DNA of 64,000 nt from Paludisphaera soli (GCF_011064595.1 NZ_JAALJI010000007.1:1-64000); one strand, 5' to 3'. Counted from the first letter of the stretch, positions 1-9,809 are shown. Notes: generated from the letters alone by a model not told the origin. Program-made: numbers and translations.

Positions 1-540
1 GTCGAGGCACTGGCGGGAGAGGGCCGACAGCTCGATCTCGGCGACGTTCAGCCACGAGCCGTGCTTCGGCGTGTGGTGGACCTCCAGCTTCCGGACGATC
101 CGTCGGGCCCGCGCGGGCGGGAACGCCTCGTAGAGGCTGGCGACCTTGTGGGTGTTGAGGTTGTCCATCACCAGCACGACTTTCTCGGCCTCCTCGTGGA
201 CGTCCTCCACCAGCCAGCAGACCACCTCGGCGAAGTCCTTCGCCGTCCGACGTCCCATGACCTTGACCGCCCGCCAGCCCAGCAGGGGCTCGGCGACCAT
301 GAACAGGCTGGTCGTCCCGTTGCGGACGTACTCGTGGTCGACCCGCTCGGGCCATCCCGAGGCCGCGGGGATCGGCGTGGCGGTCTCGCCGACGAGCTGC
401 TTGCTCGCCTCGTCGAGGCAGACCAGCGGGCGTCTCTCGTCGCAGGGGCGGTTATAGACGTCCAGGACGTCCTCCATCGCCGCCACGAACTCGGCGTTCG
501 CCTCCGGCGGGATGCAGACCTCGCGTCGTCGACGCTCACG
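1..540 (-). pseudogene. IS630-family transposase fragment
   Basis: The minus strand reads without interruption through the DDE core of an IS630-type transposase. The first Asp lies in VCLDEASKQL, the second in VLVMDNLNTH, and the HHTPKHGSWLN block with the final Glu in AEIELS follows. The 3' end runs off the window at base 1. The 5' end is not recognisable: upstream of the CIPPEANAEF block near base 510 the frame loses similarity, so the helix-turn-helix half is missing or decayed. The gene would cut and join transposon ends if it were complete. I treat it as a remnant at the edge of an accessory block. The family call is firm, but whether a complete copy lies beyond the window edge cannot be seen. 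Confidence 0.8.
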
Positions 541-2369
541 AAGGAGGCACCGGAGGACGTCGGAGGACGTCGAGGAGACCACGTTCCTGGTCCCTGTAGC
601 TCGAACCCGCGACCAGGCCGTCAGCTTCCAGATCTGCGACGAGTCTCCCCCTGCGGCCCCGGGACCGGCGCGAGCTCGCGAGGGCAGTGGAGCCGGAGGG
701 CGTCGCCCGGTCCGAGAGCCCGAACCGCCGACCGTCCAGGCTTCCCCACCAATACGACCCGGGGCCAGGAGGAGCTGGGGCGATCGTGCGGATGGATCGG
801 GCGAGGTCGCGGAGGTCGTGGGAGTCCGGCAGGTCGAGTGGGCCGAGAGCTGCTCCGGGCCGGCGATCGCGGCCGGGGCGGTCGACCCAAGCTTCCATCC
901 CATGCGTCGGCACCCCGGCCGCACCAGGATGTGGCGAGCCTCGACTGTCTCGGGACGCTCGTCGCGGCCGGGAACCCTTGCACGCCGCACGCGTCGACCA
1001 CGTTCCTCGGGCCATGGCCACAGGCGGGCGGGTGCCGGACGCGACGAACCCGACGCTTCGATAGGCGGGCTCTCACCTGAGCCGGTCGGGTGATCGACCG
1101 CCCCGTCGGGCCCGATCCGCCCCCGCGACGAGACCGCTCCCGGCCTCGCTTCGTCGTCCGCGGCGAGATCACGGCCGTAGGAGGAGCCGCAGACGCTCGA
1201 CGAATCCGCCTCTCCTCCGACGACAAACCATCCGCTCGGAGGGCGGCCCCGCCATGGATCCGGCCACGGGTCTCGGCGCGCCCTGAGCTGCCCAGGGGCC
1301 GGCCGCTCATCCGAGCCCGTCGCCGTGCGATCGGACGGACCTCGAAGGACGATTCGTAGTCCACGGGAGTTCTTCCAATCGTCGCGCTCCGCCATGCGGT
1401 TCCACCTCGGCACCCGAAACGCCGCCGGCCGTCTGAGGCCGACTCGCCATGGGGCGATGAATCTTGTGATTCAGGCGCGACCACTTCTTGGCCGCAGCGA
1501 CGCACGATCGTCCGCCCCCGAAGCTGCGGGAAGGGAGGCTTACTCCTCGCCGAGGCGTGGGTCTACGCCGTCGCGTGCGTCGAGGAGCCGCGACGGCTAC
1601 CGACATCCGCCCGAGCCGCGCGGTCCTCGAACGGCAAGAACGAACTCGTCGACCTTCCCCGTCGCGGAACGCCTGCACAAGACCACCGTCGACCTCTGCA
1701 GGGGCGACATCTCCGGCTCGACGAAAACGACGATTCACTTGCGGGCCATCCTCGCGACTCGAGGTCCCGGCCCAAACCTCGTCGACCTGCCGTGACCGAC
1801 CAGCGGCGGACCGCTCGGGGTTGGGCCGTTCCACGGTCTTCGATGGAGGATCCTCCTCCGCCTTCGGCGGGATTTGAAACGCGATCGAGTCGTGCTCGAG
1901 GCCTCGGGTTGCGCGGCCCCGAGGCTTCCGTTCCCCTTGGACGCCTGGCGAGAGCGTCCATGACCCGCCGCCGCCCTCAGGCCACAAGAGGCGGGCGGCG
2001 GGACCGCGGTCGATCGTGCTCCGAATGGCCACGCGGGGAAGGGCCGCGGCGACGTCCTCCGCGCATGCGCACCCAATGGAAGGACGAACACCCTCCGGTC
2101 GCCAGGCCGTCGATCGCGTAGGAATTCCCGGCCGGCGGCCGACCGGGTCGCGAGCGGAGCGGACGCTCCACCGGTTGAGGCCTGCCGGCCCATCGGCAAG
2201 GCCTGCGGCCGGTCCAGCCGGCCGGGCGTCGGCCGACCCGCGGTGAGCTTCGGATGGCCGAGAGGTCGGGAAAAGCTCAGATAGGCGTGAAGGAGCCCAC
2301 CGGGCCGGATCCTACGAGGTGGAACCGGCCCAGAATCACGGGGGTGGATCACAGCGCCCTGAGTCTCCG
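541..2369. other. gene-poor stretch, no supported gene
   Basis: No frame on either strand shows recognisable motifs or the strong GC-rich third-position pattern of the real genes nearby. The open frames here are arginine-rich GC artefacts. The only structure I see is a 16-bp palindrome at 1458-1473, listed separately. Confidence 0.6.
1458..1473. repeat. palindrome TGAATC-N4-GATTCA, copy 1
   Basis: A perfect 6+6 inverted repeat with spacer TTGT. The same palindrome recurs at 6472, 36179, 37955 and 42056, always in non-coding DNA flanking the two replication cassettes. It could be a protein-binding or end-recognition site. The function is inferred, not shown. Confidence 0.7.
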
Positions 2370-2690
2370 CCTATTCGTGAATTCGATTCACATCTCTCGT
2401 TATAGAAGTGACTTACGGCTCATTCACGATGCCGACCCAATTTGGTGAATCCGGGTGCATTCCGTGAATTGATTCGATGGGTCGGCGACGTCCGCCACGC
2501 TCGAACTCTGGGCCGGCCCCGCTCCACGCCGCGGATCGGACGAGGCCCTCGCGCCGGCTCATTCACGGATTCCCGCCTCGTTCACGGAATGCGATCGGGC
2601 CCGTGAAACAGTCGCAAGTCGTTTTCGTGTATGGATCTCCGGGTCGAATTCACCAAATGCCGCTCGATGGGCGTGCCGTGAACTCGGCCC
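2370..2690. repeat. iteron-like array A, candidate replication origin
   Basis: About ten copies of the half-site TTCAC or its complement GTGAA fall in 320 bases, mostly inside ATTCACGG, GGTGAATCC or CGTGAATTG contexts. They flank an AT-richer core around 2395-2425 (CTCGTTATAGAAGTGAC). The layout and several blocks (GTGAAAC, CGCAAGTC, the ATAGA core) match the array at 36961-37297 in the same order. The array ends about 365 bases before a primase-polymerase gene. Repeated short sites before a replication gene are typical of iteron origins, so I infer a Rep-binding region. A degenerate half of the TGAATC-N4-GATTCA palindrome (CGAGATTCACGAC) sits just downstream near 2885. Confidence 0.65.
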
Positions 2691-3054
2691 CCCGCAAGCC
2701 TGGCCAGGGCCCGTGCGGGGCGCGCCCGCACCGCCGTAGGTCCGGCTCGTCGCACCCTTCGCCCTCGCATCGTTCCGCACGCGAACGAACGACTCTTGAG
2801 AAAACCCCCTCCGTGCATTTCGTCTCGGGCTGGTATCACCGTCGCCGGCGGAGGACGTCCTCCGACTCGTCACCCCGACCGCGAGATTCACGACATGCCG
2901 AAGCCCCACCGGCCGACTCCCGGCCCGCATCCCGACGAATGGCCTCGCCTCGACCCGCCCGAACCCCGCTGCGGCCTGCGTAGGCCGGCCTCGGCTTCGA
3001 CCCGGACGTCTCACGTCCCGGGACGCCCGGCCCCCCGCTCGGAGGGCCGCACCG
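2691..3054. other. spacer between iteron array A and primase gene
   Basis: No gene is seen. The stretch holds the degenerate palindrome half-site near 2885. It presumably contains the promoter of the replication cassette, but I see no convincing -35/-10 pair. Confidence 0.45.
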
Positions 3055-4271
3055 ATGGCTGACGCCCCGTCCGCCGGCCTCGAGCCCCCCCCTTGGCTCC
3101 GGCCGACGCGTCGCGGCCGGCTGATCGTCTGGCCGGCCCCTCCCGCCGACGGCGACGGGGCGTCCAGGGAAGCCTGGGCGGCGGCCCGTCGAGAGCGGGC
3201 CCTCCGCCGGGCGCCGCACGTGCTTGAGGAGGCGCTCCGGCTGGTCGGGGCGGGATTCACCCTGGCGGCGGCCTGGGCCGCTCACTACGACGGCCGGACG
3301 CCTTGCCGCCGGTCCTGGCACCTCGAGGCGGCGATGCGTACGGAGGGCGACGTCCGGACGGCCTTCGGAGGGCGGGCCCTGCTCAACCCGATGATCGTGA
3401 CCGGCCCGGGCATGGCCCCCGGCGGCGGCTGGCTCGTCCACCTCGAGGCCGACGCCCTCAAGGACGATCCCTAGGAGCCCTCCCGCGTCGAGGCGATCGA
3501 CGGATTGGACCGGCTCACCGCCGGGATGGGGCCGACCCCGACCTGGGAGTCGCGGCGGGGCCTCCACCTGCTGGCCACGGTCCCCGACGAGTTCGGGAGG
3601 GCCTTCCATCGCCGCCTCGCCCGGCACGCGCTCGAGGGCTACCCCGGCCTCGACCTGAGCTTCGGGGGCTACAAGGACGGCGGGGCGAGGAAGGCCTCGT
3701 CGGCCATGGTGCCTCCCAGCGAGACCGACGGCGTGTCGCGGGTCTGGCTCGACCGGTCCCTCGTCGCCGCCCCGATGCCCGACCACGCCCTCGGCGTCCT
3801 GGGACGGATCGCCCTGGAGCTCGCCGAGGAGGCCGCCGCGCTCCGCCGGGGTCGTGCCGCCACCCCCGCCGATCCCGACGAGCTCGACGACGAGGAGGCG
3901 GAGGCCTGGTTCGACTGCCGGGTCGAAAAGCTCCGGGAGGACTTCGAACGGATCGGCCCGGCCATCTCGGGGAGCGGGGGGCATGGCCGGACCTTCGCCG
4001 CGCGGTGCCAGATCCTCGAGGCCGGCTTCGAGGACGAGGAGGCGAAGGAGCTGCTCCGGGAGTACAGCGAGGACTACGCCGAGCCCCGTGGTCGGAGGCG
4101 GAGCTCGACCACAAGGTCGAGGACGCCGAGGAGGCCGTCGGCTCGAAGCGTACGAAGCGGGAGCGTCTCCGGCGGATGTTCGTCGCCGGCCGGCGACGAG
4201 ATCGGGCCCGCTCGCCGCAGGGCCTCTGGATCCCGTCGCGGCCGCCCGGCCCCGCTGGGGATGAAGCGTGA
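3055..4271 (+). pseudogene. Primase-polymerase-like replication protein, interrupted
   Basis: The translated product resembles the bifunctional primase/polymerase (PrimPol) N-terminal domain of plasmid and phage elements. A hydrophobic strand carrying an acidic pair (WLVHLEAD) is followed by SRRGLHLLATVP, the counterpart of the usual TGSGGRHLYF strand, and by GGYKDG...MVPPSE, the counterpart of GGYVVAPPS. The C-terminal part (FAARCQILEAGF, then SEAELDHKVEDA) resembles primase C-terminal helices. Two lesions break it. A TAG at 3472-3474 lies in the middle of the polymerase domain. A one-base loss in the C run at 4084-4087 moves the frame just before SEAELDHK; adding one C restores EPPWSEAELDHK. 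Its stop overlaps a GTG at 4268, which suggests coupling to the ATPase region downstream. The family call rests on motif layout, so it is moderate. Confidence 0.6.
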
Positions 4272-4566
4272 AGCCGGGCGACGGCGTCGTCGCCGAAGAC
4301 ATCGAGAGCGAGAAGGCCCCGACGGTTGTGGCGACCGTCGGGGCCGATGAGGAGCACGGCTTGAGACAGCCTAACACGAACGACCCCGACGGCCCGCCCC
4401 CATCCCGCGATGATTCACCCTCCGGCGCCGAGGCTCCTCCTCCGGACGCCGCGCCCCCGCCCGACGACGACTGGCGAGCCGCCGCGCGGGCCCTCGCGAG
4501 GCGGAGGCCGAGGGAAGCAGGCCGGCGGCCCGGCGTCGGGGCGGCCCCGGCGCATCTCCCGACGGC

Positions 4567-5874
4567 GTGCGGAGGAGGTCCATGGCCGAGCTCTCGGACG
4601 CCGAGCTCGGCCTTCGATGGGGCGACGCCGAGGACGAGGGCTCAGAAGCCGAGCCGGTGATCGACCGGCTCGCGACGCCCGGCCAGTTGACGATCCTCGC
4701 GGCCGACGGCGGGGCCGGCAAGTCGCAGCTCGCACTCCGGATCGCGGCCGACGCATCGGCGGGCCGGAGCGTGAGCGACGAGATTCAGGTCGAGCGGCCC
4801 CTGCGGATCTTGATCGTCAGCGGCGAGGACCAGGTCAAGACCTCCCTCCGCCCCCGGCTCCGGGCCTACGGCGCGGACATGGCGATGATCGGCTTCGCCG
4901 ACGCCTCGGTGACGACCCTCGACGAGGCCGGCGACGCCGTCGCGGTCCCGGTCACGATCGCCGACCGCGACTACTGGGACTCCCTGCTGACGCGGACCAG
5001 GCCCGACGTCCTGGTGGTCGACCCGCTGCCGAACTACCTCCCCAACGGGGCGTCGTCGAACGACGCCGACCACGTGACCGCCGCGGTCGCGCCCTTCCTG
5101 GCCACGGCGCGGAGGCACGGGACGGCCGTGATCGGCGTCGCCCACCTGGCGAAGGCCAAGGATCGTCGCGGCCTCGCGGGCCTGCTCCGCGGCTCGACGG
5201 CCTGGTCCGCCTTGGCCCGGCGCGTCTTCCTGCTCGCGCTGACCCCCGGGGCCGAGGGCTCCGGGGTCGTGGTCCACGTCAAGTGCAACGAGGGCCCGAA
5301 GATCGCCCCCTTCGGCTACCGCTTCGCGCCGCTGGACCCGGCGACCGCCGTCCGGCCCGGGACGCATTACACGCCGGCGGAGCTCCGGGCGGTCGCGCGG
5401 CTCTCGATCATCCAGCTCGACGGCCCGGTCGATCGGGACGACGCCGAGGCCGCCTTCGACGGCGTGCGGCCGAAGGGCCGCCCCGCCTCCGTGGGCCCCG
5501 GGCACGCCCGCTGGCTGGCGAAGTTCCTGGCGGCGTCGCCCGGCCGCGAGGCCACGCAGACGGCCATCGTGGAGGCCGCCGGCGAGGCCGGGCACCTCGG
5601 CGAACCGATCGGCGTGAGGCTGGACGGGCGGACGGACTACAGGTCCATCAACCCCCTGTATCGAGCGAGGGACGGCGTCCCGATGCTCGGGGGACAGTGG
5701 GCCGGGGCCGAGGTCCGGTGCAGGGGCAGGGCCCCGGCGTACTGGACCTTGGTCCTCCCCGCCGTCCCGCCGGAGTCGACCCCGCACGAGCCGACCGCCG
5801 GGGCCCCGGGGCCGCAGGGTCGCGAGGAGGCGGCCGAAGAGCCTTCGACCTCGCCGTCCGCGACCGGGGGCTGA
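4567..5874 (+). CDS. RecA-like AAA ATPase, RepA-type replicative helicase
   Basis: The protein is about 435 residues. A Walker A motif GGAGKSQ lies near residues 48-54, and a Walker B strand DVLVVDPLPNYL near residue 145 is followed by VIGVAHLAKAK and LLRGSTAW. This is the arrangement of AAA_25/RepA-type ATPases that act as hexameric helicases in small replicons. It follows the primase gene, as in many integrated elements. The GTG at 4567 is the first in-frame start, but the true N-terminus may be further upstream: another frame from the GTG at 4268 carries an acidic Pro-rich stretch ending DDDWRAAARALA, and one added base near 4500 would join it to this frame as ALAEAEAEG. If so, this gene is also frameshifted. 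The C-terminal 60 residues are low-complexity and acidic. No metal-binding primase domain is seen. Confidence 0.7.
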   Translation: MRRRSMAELSDAELGLRWGDAEDEGSEAEPVIDRLATPGQLTILAADGGAGKSQLALRIAADASAGRSVSDEIQVERPLRILIVSGEDQVKTSLRPRLRAYGADMAMIGFADASVTTLDEAGDAVAVPVTIADRDYWDSLLTRTRPDVLVVDPLPNYLPNGASSNDADHVTAAVAPFLATARRHGTAVIGVAHLAKAKDRRGLAGLLRGSTAWSALARRVFLLALTPGAEGSGVVVHVKCNEGPKIAPFGYRFAPLDPATAVRPGTHYTPAELRAVARLSIIQLDGPVDRDDAEAAFDGVRPKGRPASVGPGHARWLAKFLAASPGREATQTAIVEAAGEAGHLGEPIGVRLDGRTDYRSINPLYRARDGVPMLGGQWAGAEVRCRGRAPAYWTLVLPAVPPESTPHEPTAGAPGPQGREEAAEEPSTSPSATGG

Positions 5875-6054
5875 CCGCCTTCGGTGCGACGCCGCGAATC
5901 CGTCTTCGACGTCCCACGCGGCCATCCCTCGCAGGCCGCCGAGATGTGGCCGGCCGGGGCCTCCGGGAGGCCCGGCCGACCCACTTGACCCTGGGCCCAC
6001 GCTCGACGCTCTTGCGGGCCCGCCTTTCCCCCTTCTACGAATCGGAGTCATTCG

Positions 6055-6348
6055 CATGCAGCCCGAATGACCATCTCCCGCCCGCCTCGCGGCCCTCGAC
6101 GTCGCGGCCGACCTTCGGGCGAGCCGGCACCTCGCGGACGTCGTCGTCGAGCCGGCTTCTCGGCCCCTCGCCGAGGCCGGCCTCGACTGCAGGCTGCGGG
6201 CCGACCTGCCGGAAGTCGGCCGCCGCATCGTCGTGCCGGTGTGGGAGGGGTGCGACGTCGGGCTGACCCGGGCCCTCGTTCACTTCGACATCGACCCGCT
6301 CGACCGTCGACTCGCCGGACTCGCCGCGATGGGCGTGGGCCGCAACTG
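6055..6348 (+). pseudogene. small hypothetical reading frame with early stop
   Basis: A frame with the strong GC third-position bias of real genes here runs from an ATG at 6055 to a TGA at 6346-6348, about 97 codons. It contains VPVWEGCDVGLTRALVHFDID and ends MGVGRN. A TGA at codon 5 separates the ATG from the rest, and no good alternative start is visible, so it is either broken or not translated. It lies between the ATPase gene and the palindrome at 6472 and may be the last gene of replication cassette A. I do not recognise the family. Confidence 0.3.
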
Positions 6349-6471
6349 AGCCCTCCCCGGCGTCTCTCTTTCGGGGGCGTCGCGGCCTCCGAGACCGCGA
6401 GGCCGCGGCTCACAACCGGTCGCATCGCCGTCCGCGATCCGTGGCGGGCGCGACCTCAGCGGGCCGCGACT

Positions 6472-6487
6472 TGAATCTCGTGATTCA
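6472..6487. repeat. palindrome TGAATC-N4-GATTCA, copy 2
   Basis: Perfect 6+6 inverted repeat with spacer TCGT, downstream of replication cassette A. The following bases (CGATCGGACCGCC) nearly match those after copy 5 at 42056 (CGATCGGGCCGCC), so similarity extends beyond the palindrome. Confidence 0.7.
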
Positions 6488-6878
6488 GCCCGATCGGACC
6501 GCCTGTCGGAAGGCAACGACGCGAAGTCGGGTCATCGCGTCCTTCCTCGAGCGGACGTCCCGGCCACGCTCGACGGGCCGGCGGACGCTCCGGGTCCGGG
6601 AGGAAGACGACGGCGCCTCATCCACCGGCGCGGTCGCTCGAACGGGAACGTCCCCTGGATCACACGCCCGGCCCGGCGTTCGGCACGCCGGAGGCCGACG
6701 TCCCGAGGTCTCGGGCCGAGGGCGGCCGGGGTCGCGAGACGTGGAAGGCGATCAGGCCCGGGCGCGTCGCCGGGGCTGGCCGATCACGGCGATTGGGAGG
6801 AGCATGCCGCCCTCCGCTCCGGCTCCCGGATGAACGAATCGGCGATGCGCAGCGATCGGCTCGTGGAACGGGGCGGAC
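6488..6878. other. intergenic, no gene seen
   Basis: No supported frame, hairpin or repeat was seen between the palindrome and the end of the convergent ThuA-like gene. Confidence 0.5.
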
Positions 6879-7703
6879 TCAATCCTCGTCCCCAAGCCCC
6901 GGGGGCGGCGCGATCGTGACCTCCCCGGTCGCGGCCCACTCGACCCCGCGCCGGAACGTGGCCACGAACCCGGGGGCGCGGACCGAGCGCAGGTCATGTC
7001 CCAGGGCCGTGGTGAAGACCCTGCCCTTGCGGTACGGGAGCGTCCACATCACCGGCTCGTCCTCGCCCGACCCGCGGACTCCTTGCGGGCCCGGCCCGCG
7101 GTTCTCCGGGTCGTCGTACGCCGTGGCGAGCACCGTGATCCCCGGCTGCATCGCCAGGCCCTGATTCAGCTCGTCGTGCGTGACGAACGAGGCGGGGAGC
7201 CCCTCCAGGATCGGGTGATCCGGCGCCTCCAGGTCGACCCGGAAGCCGTGGTAGGGCGAGTGCTTCGCCCCCCCACGCCACGCCCCCCCGATCATGACCT
7301 CGTACTCGGGCCAGTCGGCGTGGGCGCTGAGCGCCGCGTGGAAGGCGACGACGCCCTTGCCCCGATCGAGCACCGAGAGCAGGGCGCGTCGCGTCTCCTC
7401 GGGCCAAGGAGGGCCGAAGACGCCCGCGTGGTTGGTGAAGTTCAGGACGACCGCGTCGTAGCCGTCGAAGGTCCTCTCGGTGCAGCCGACGGGCTCCTCG
7501 TTCGCCCGGACCTCGAACCGGCCGGTCGCCTCGAGCGTGGCGCGGAGCTCCTCGGTGACGGCGCGCCAGTCGTGCATGTCGTAGCCGGCGAGGATCAACA
7601 CCTGGATCTTCTTCGGGTCCCGGCCGGGCGTCGCGGGGCGCGGGGCCTGGGCGGAAGCGGCCGCGAGGAGCACGATCAGCGACAGCGACGCGAGGACCTT
7701 CAT
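6879..7703 (-). CDS. secreted ThuA-like domain protein
   Basis: The product of 274 residues starts with a clear signal peptide (MKVLASLSLIVLLAAASAQA), so it is exported. The mature part begins KKIQVLILAGYDMHDW and follows the ThuA-like glutamine-amidotransferase fold: DAVVLNFTNH, GKGVVAFHAALSA, WPEYEVMIGGAW, HPILEGLP, DEPVMWTLPYRKGRVF and TALGHD. Planctomycetes carry many such proteins, usually thought to act in carbohydrate handling, and no precise substrate is known. The ATG at 7703 is chosen because it begins the signal peptide; the longer frame upstream is arginine-rich and unlike coding sequence. It stands alone, convergent with replication cassette A. Confidence 0.88.
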   Translation of the reverse strand: MKVLASLSLIVLLAAASAQAPRPATPGRDPKKIQVLILAGYDMHDWRAVTEELRATLEATGRFEVRANEEPVGCTERTFDGYDAVVLNFTNHAGVFGPPWPEETRRALLSVLDRGKGVVAFHAALSAHADWPEYEVMIGGAWRGGAKHSPYHGFRVDLEAPDHPILEGLPASFVTHDELNQGLAMQPGITVLATAYDDPENRGPGPQGVRGSGEDEPVMWTLPYRKGRVFTTALGHDLRSVRAPGFVATFRRGVEWAATGEVTIAPPPGLGDED

Positions 7704-8291
7704 GGACGCCCCCGGGAGGATCGACCGCGACTCAGGACGACGGGACGACGGGCGGCTCCAGGAATCTCGTGCAGCGGTGCTCGTGGTCTCGCGCCGGCCT
7801 TGGAGGGCCCCGGCAGCATCATCTCGCGCCCCCGGCCGAAAGCAATCCCGAGCCCGACCGCCGGAGACGGTGAGGAGCCGAGGCTGGTGGGGAGGGGGGG
7901 CGAGCCGGCCTGCGCGTACAGCCGCGACGGCCGTCTTGAGGCGGCGGCTCGGCCGCGGGCCGAGGGGTTCGTCGTCGACCACGAGCGGGTTGCACGGCCC
8001 TGGGGCGGGGTCACCGTCGCGATCGACGAGGATGAGGGGTCCGTCAGACTTCGGAGCCGAGCCCTTGGACGGGGTCCACGTCTCGGAGTTCCACCGTTCG
8101 TCGACGTCGCGAAGCACCCGCCCAGGACCCATCCCGGCGTCCTGTTTCAGCGGCGACTCGAAGAGGAGCTGCCGCGAGGATCGAGGCCGCCGGGCGTCTC
8201 CGTCAGGCGTTCTACGGCGCGATCGAGGCGGAGGACGTCCTCGTGGTGAATCCACCCGTCGGTCGTACTAACAAGGCGTGCGAGAAGAGGG
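7704..8291. other. intergenic, no gene seen
   Basis: This stretch lies between the start of the ThuA-like gene and the 3' end of an IS5 remnant. I see no supported gene or repeat. The left end of the IS5 element must fall near 8250-8290, but I could not define an inverted repeat pair. Confidence 0.45.
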
Positions 8292-9068
8292 TTAAGCGGG
8301 CCTGGTTCGCTTGCGCATCAGATGGTTCCTCGATATTTTCACCATCGCTTCGCTCGACTCGACCAAGCGTTCGTAGTCGCGGGCCAGCCGGCGGCTGTTC
8401 ATCAGCCAGGCGAAGGTCCGCTAGACGACCCAACGCCTGGGCAGAACGACGGAGCTCTTCTGATCCTCCGGCTTCCGGATAAGCTCCAGGATCCGGCCGG
8501 CGAACAGCTGGGCCCAGCCGACGGCCGCCTCGTAGGCGGCGTCGGCCCAGATCAGCCGCAGCCTGGGGCACCGGCCCTCCAGGCGGACCAGCACCAGCTT
8601 CAGGCCGTCGCGGTGCTGGACGCCCGCTGAGCGGACCACGACCGCCAGGAGGAAGCCCAGCTTGTCGACGACGATGTGCCGCTTGCGTCCGGGCGTCCGC
8701 CTGCTCGCGTCGCAGCCCCACGCGCCCTCCTCGGCCGTGCGGATCGTCTGGACGTCAACAATGGCCGCCTACGGGCTCTTCCTGCGGCCGTCGGCGTGCC
8801 GCAGGCGGGTCCGCAGCACCTCCAGCACCCTGGCCCAGGTGCCGTCGAGACGCCGGCGGCGGTAGTAGTGGACCGTGCCCCAGGGGGGCAGGTTGTTGGG
8901 GAACATCCGCCAGGGGACGCCCCCGCGGACGACCTACAGCACGCCGTCCAGGACCTCGCGCAGGTCGACCGACTGCGGGCGGCCGCCCGGCTTGGCTTTG
9001 GCCAGCAGCGGCCGCACAAGCTCCGACTGCTCGTCGGTCAGGTCGGTGGAGCAGCTCTTGCACCTCAT
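8292..9068 (-). pseudogene. IS5-family transposase with three amber stops
   Basis: The frame from ATG at 9068 to TAA at 8292-8294 spans 258 codons, full length for an IS5 transposase of the DUF4096/DDE type. It reads LTDEQSELVRPLL, GGVPWRMFPNNLPPW, IVDVQTIRTAEEG, GRKRHIVVDKLGFLLA, LIWADAAYE and RTFAWLMNSRRLARDYE. Three in-frame stops interrupt it, all TAG: at 8934-8936 (normally an aromatic residue after DGVL), at 8769-8771 (before AAIVD) and at 8421-8423. The last falls where the catalytic Glu of the DDE triad belongs in VVERTFAWL. No frameshift is seen. It cannot make an active transposase. It sits just upstream of the retron candidate. Confidence 0.88.
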
Positions 9069-9539
9069 GACCAACCTAGCCTGCGAAATCCGGGCCGTGC
9101 AACCTACATCTCACACGGATTCTTAGACAGGGAGGGGCGAGAGCGGCACCGGGCGACCGAATACGCCTCGGCTCCAAAATCCTTGTGAAAAGATCTTGCG
9201 TGCGTGTCTGGCGTGATCCAGGCGCCCGGAATCCGCATGCCTCGATTGCCGACGGCCGTCGCTTCCAAGCCTCACGGATCGAATCGGATCGAGAGGCGTC
9301 GGAGCCGACCGTCGCGCCTCCGGCCCACGCGCGGGGCGGGATTCGGAGGCTCCCGCCGTCGGCCGCGATGACCACCTGCGGGAAGTCCGAGCGGGCCGAA
9401 GCGGCGAGGGCCCCTTCCGGGCCGACGCGGAGCATCGCTCGATGCCTACGTCCCGAACCTCGCGCAAGATGACCGGAATCGACGCCTGGGATCCGTATCG
9501 CGATGTGAAATCGACGGGTCCCTTGCATGGCTATCGCCG
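9069..9539. other. leader region upstream of the retron RNA
   Basis: No gene is supported. The stretch holds the right end of the IS5 remnant and presumably the promoter for the structured RNA and the operon that follow. I could not identify a convincing promoter; planctomycete promoters are poorly defined. Confidence 0.45.
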
Positions 9540-9809
9540 GTCTACTAGAAAAGATCCTGGAGACGCCGAGAAGTCCTGGAAGGTCTCTTCTAGCTCGGTG
9601 CCCTGCACCGGGGCGGCGTTGCGCCGCCCGAGTTTTTCGCCGAACATCCGTCACAACGAAGGCTGTTTCAGACTCGCTTCTCGGTGGGAGTACCCCTCCC
9701 GGCGGGGCGGGTCTGGGACAACCCCGCCGGACGGGGTTCCGCCCCGCCGGGAGGGGTACTCCCACCGGCGAGTCAGAGAGCCTTCGATGTCCCAGGTCTT
9801 GTGGTAGAC
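9540..9809 (+). ncRNA. candidate retron msr-msd RNA
   Basis: The 270-base segment folds on paper into the parts of a retron RNA, in the usual order. An a1/a2 duplex pairs 9540-9545 with 9804-9809, 9551-9554 with 9797-9800, 9556-9560 with 9792-9796, and 9579-9587 with 9776-9785 (one bulged G). Four bases after a1 comes TAGC (9591-9594), whose G at 9593 would be the branch nucleotide. Two msr-like hairpins follow: CGGTGC-CCT-GCACCG (9596-9610) and GGGCGGCG-TTG-CGCCGCCC (9611-9629). A spacer leads to one very long hairpin at 9671-9774, the msd. The a2 arm begins two bases after it. The RNA ends about 100 bases before the first gene of an operon whose last gene is a retron-type RT. All pairing was done by eye; no folding energy was computed. 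Confidence 0.75.
9671..9774 (+). repeat. long msd-type hairpin
   Basis: The outer stem of 7 bp (GACTCGC 9671-9677 with GCGAGTC 9768-9774) has a small asymmetric loop. The main stem is 28 bp without mismatch: 9683-9710 pairs with 9739-9766, beginning GGTGGGAGTACCCC. At the top is a further 7-bp stem, AACCCCG 9720-9726 with CGGGGTT 9732-9738. No T run follows, so it is not a typical intrinsic terminator. In the retron model this is the template copied into msDNA. Confidence 0.85.

Noticed and set aside
621-1505. Long minus-strand frame of 294 codons in the left gene-poor stretch
   Set aside because: Arg/Ser/Pro-rich, no motif, no ribosome site, and other frames are open over the same bases; typical of random GC-rich DNA.
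2370-2690. CRISPR array
   Set aside because: The repeated units are 5-9 bases, occur in both orientations and are unevenly spaced. No cas gene is nearby.
9671-9774. Intrinsic terminator or REP-type repeat
   Set aside because: No T tract follows, the stem is far too long, and a1/a2 arms and msr hairpins surround it in retron order.
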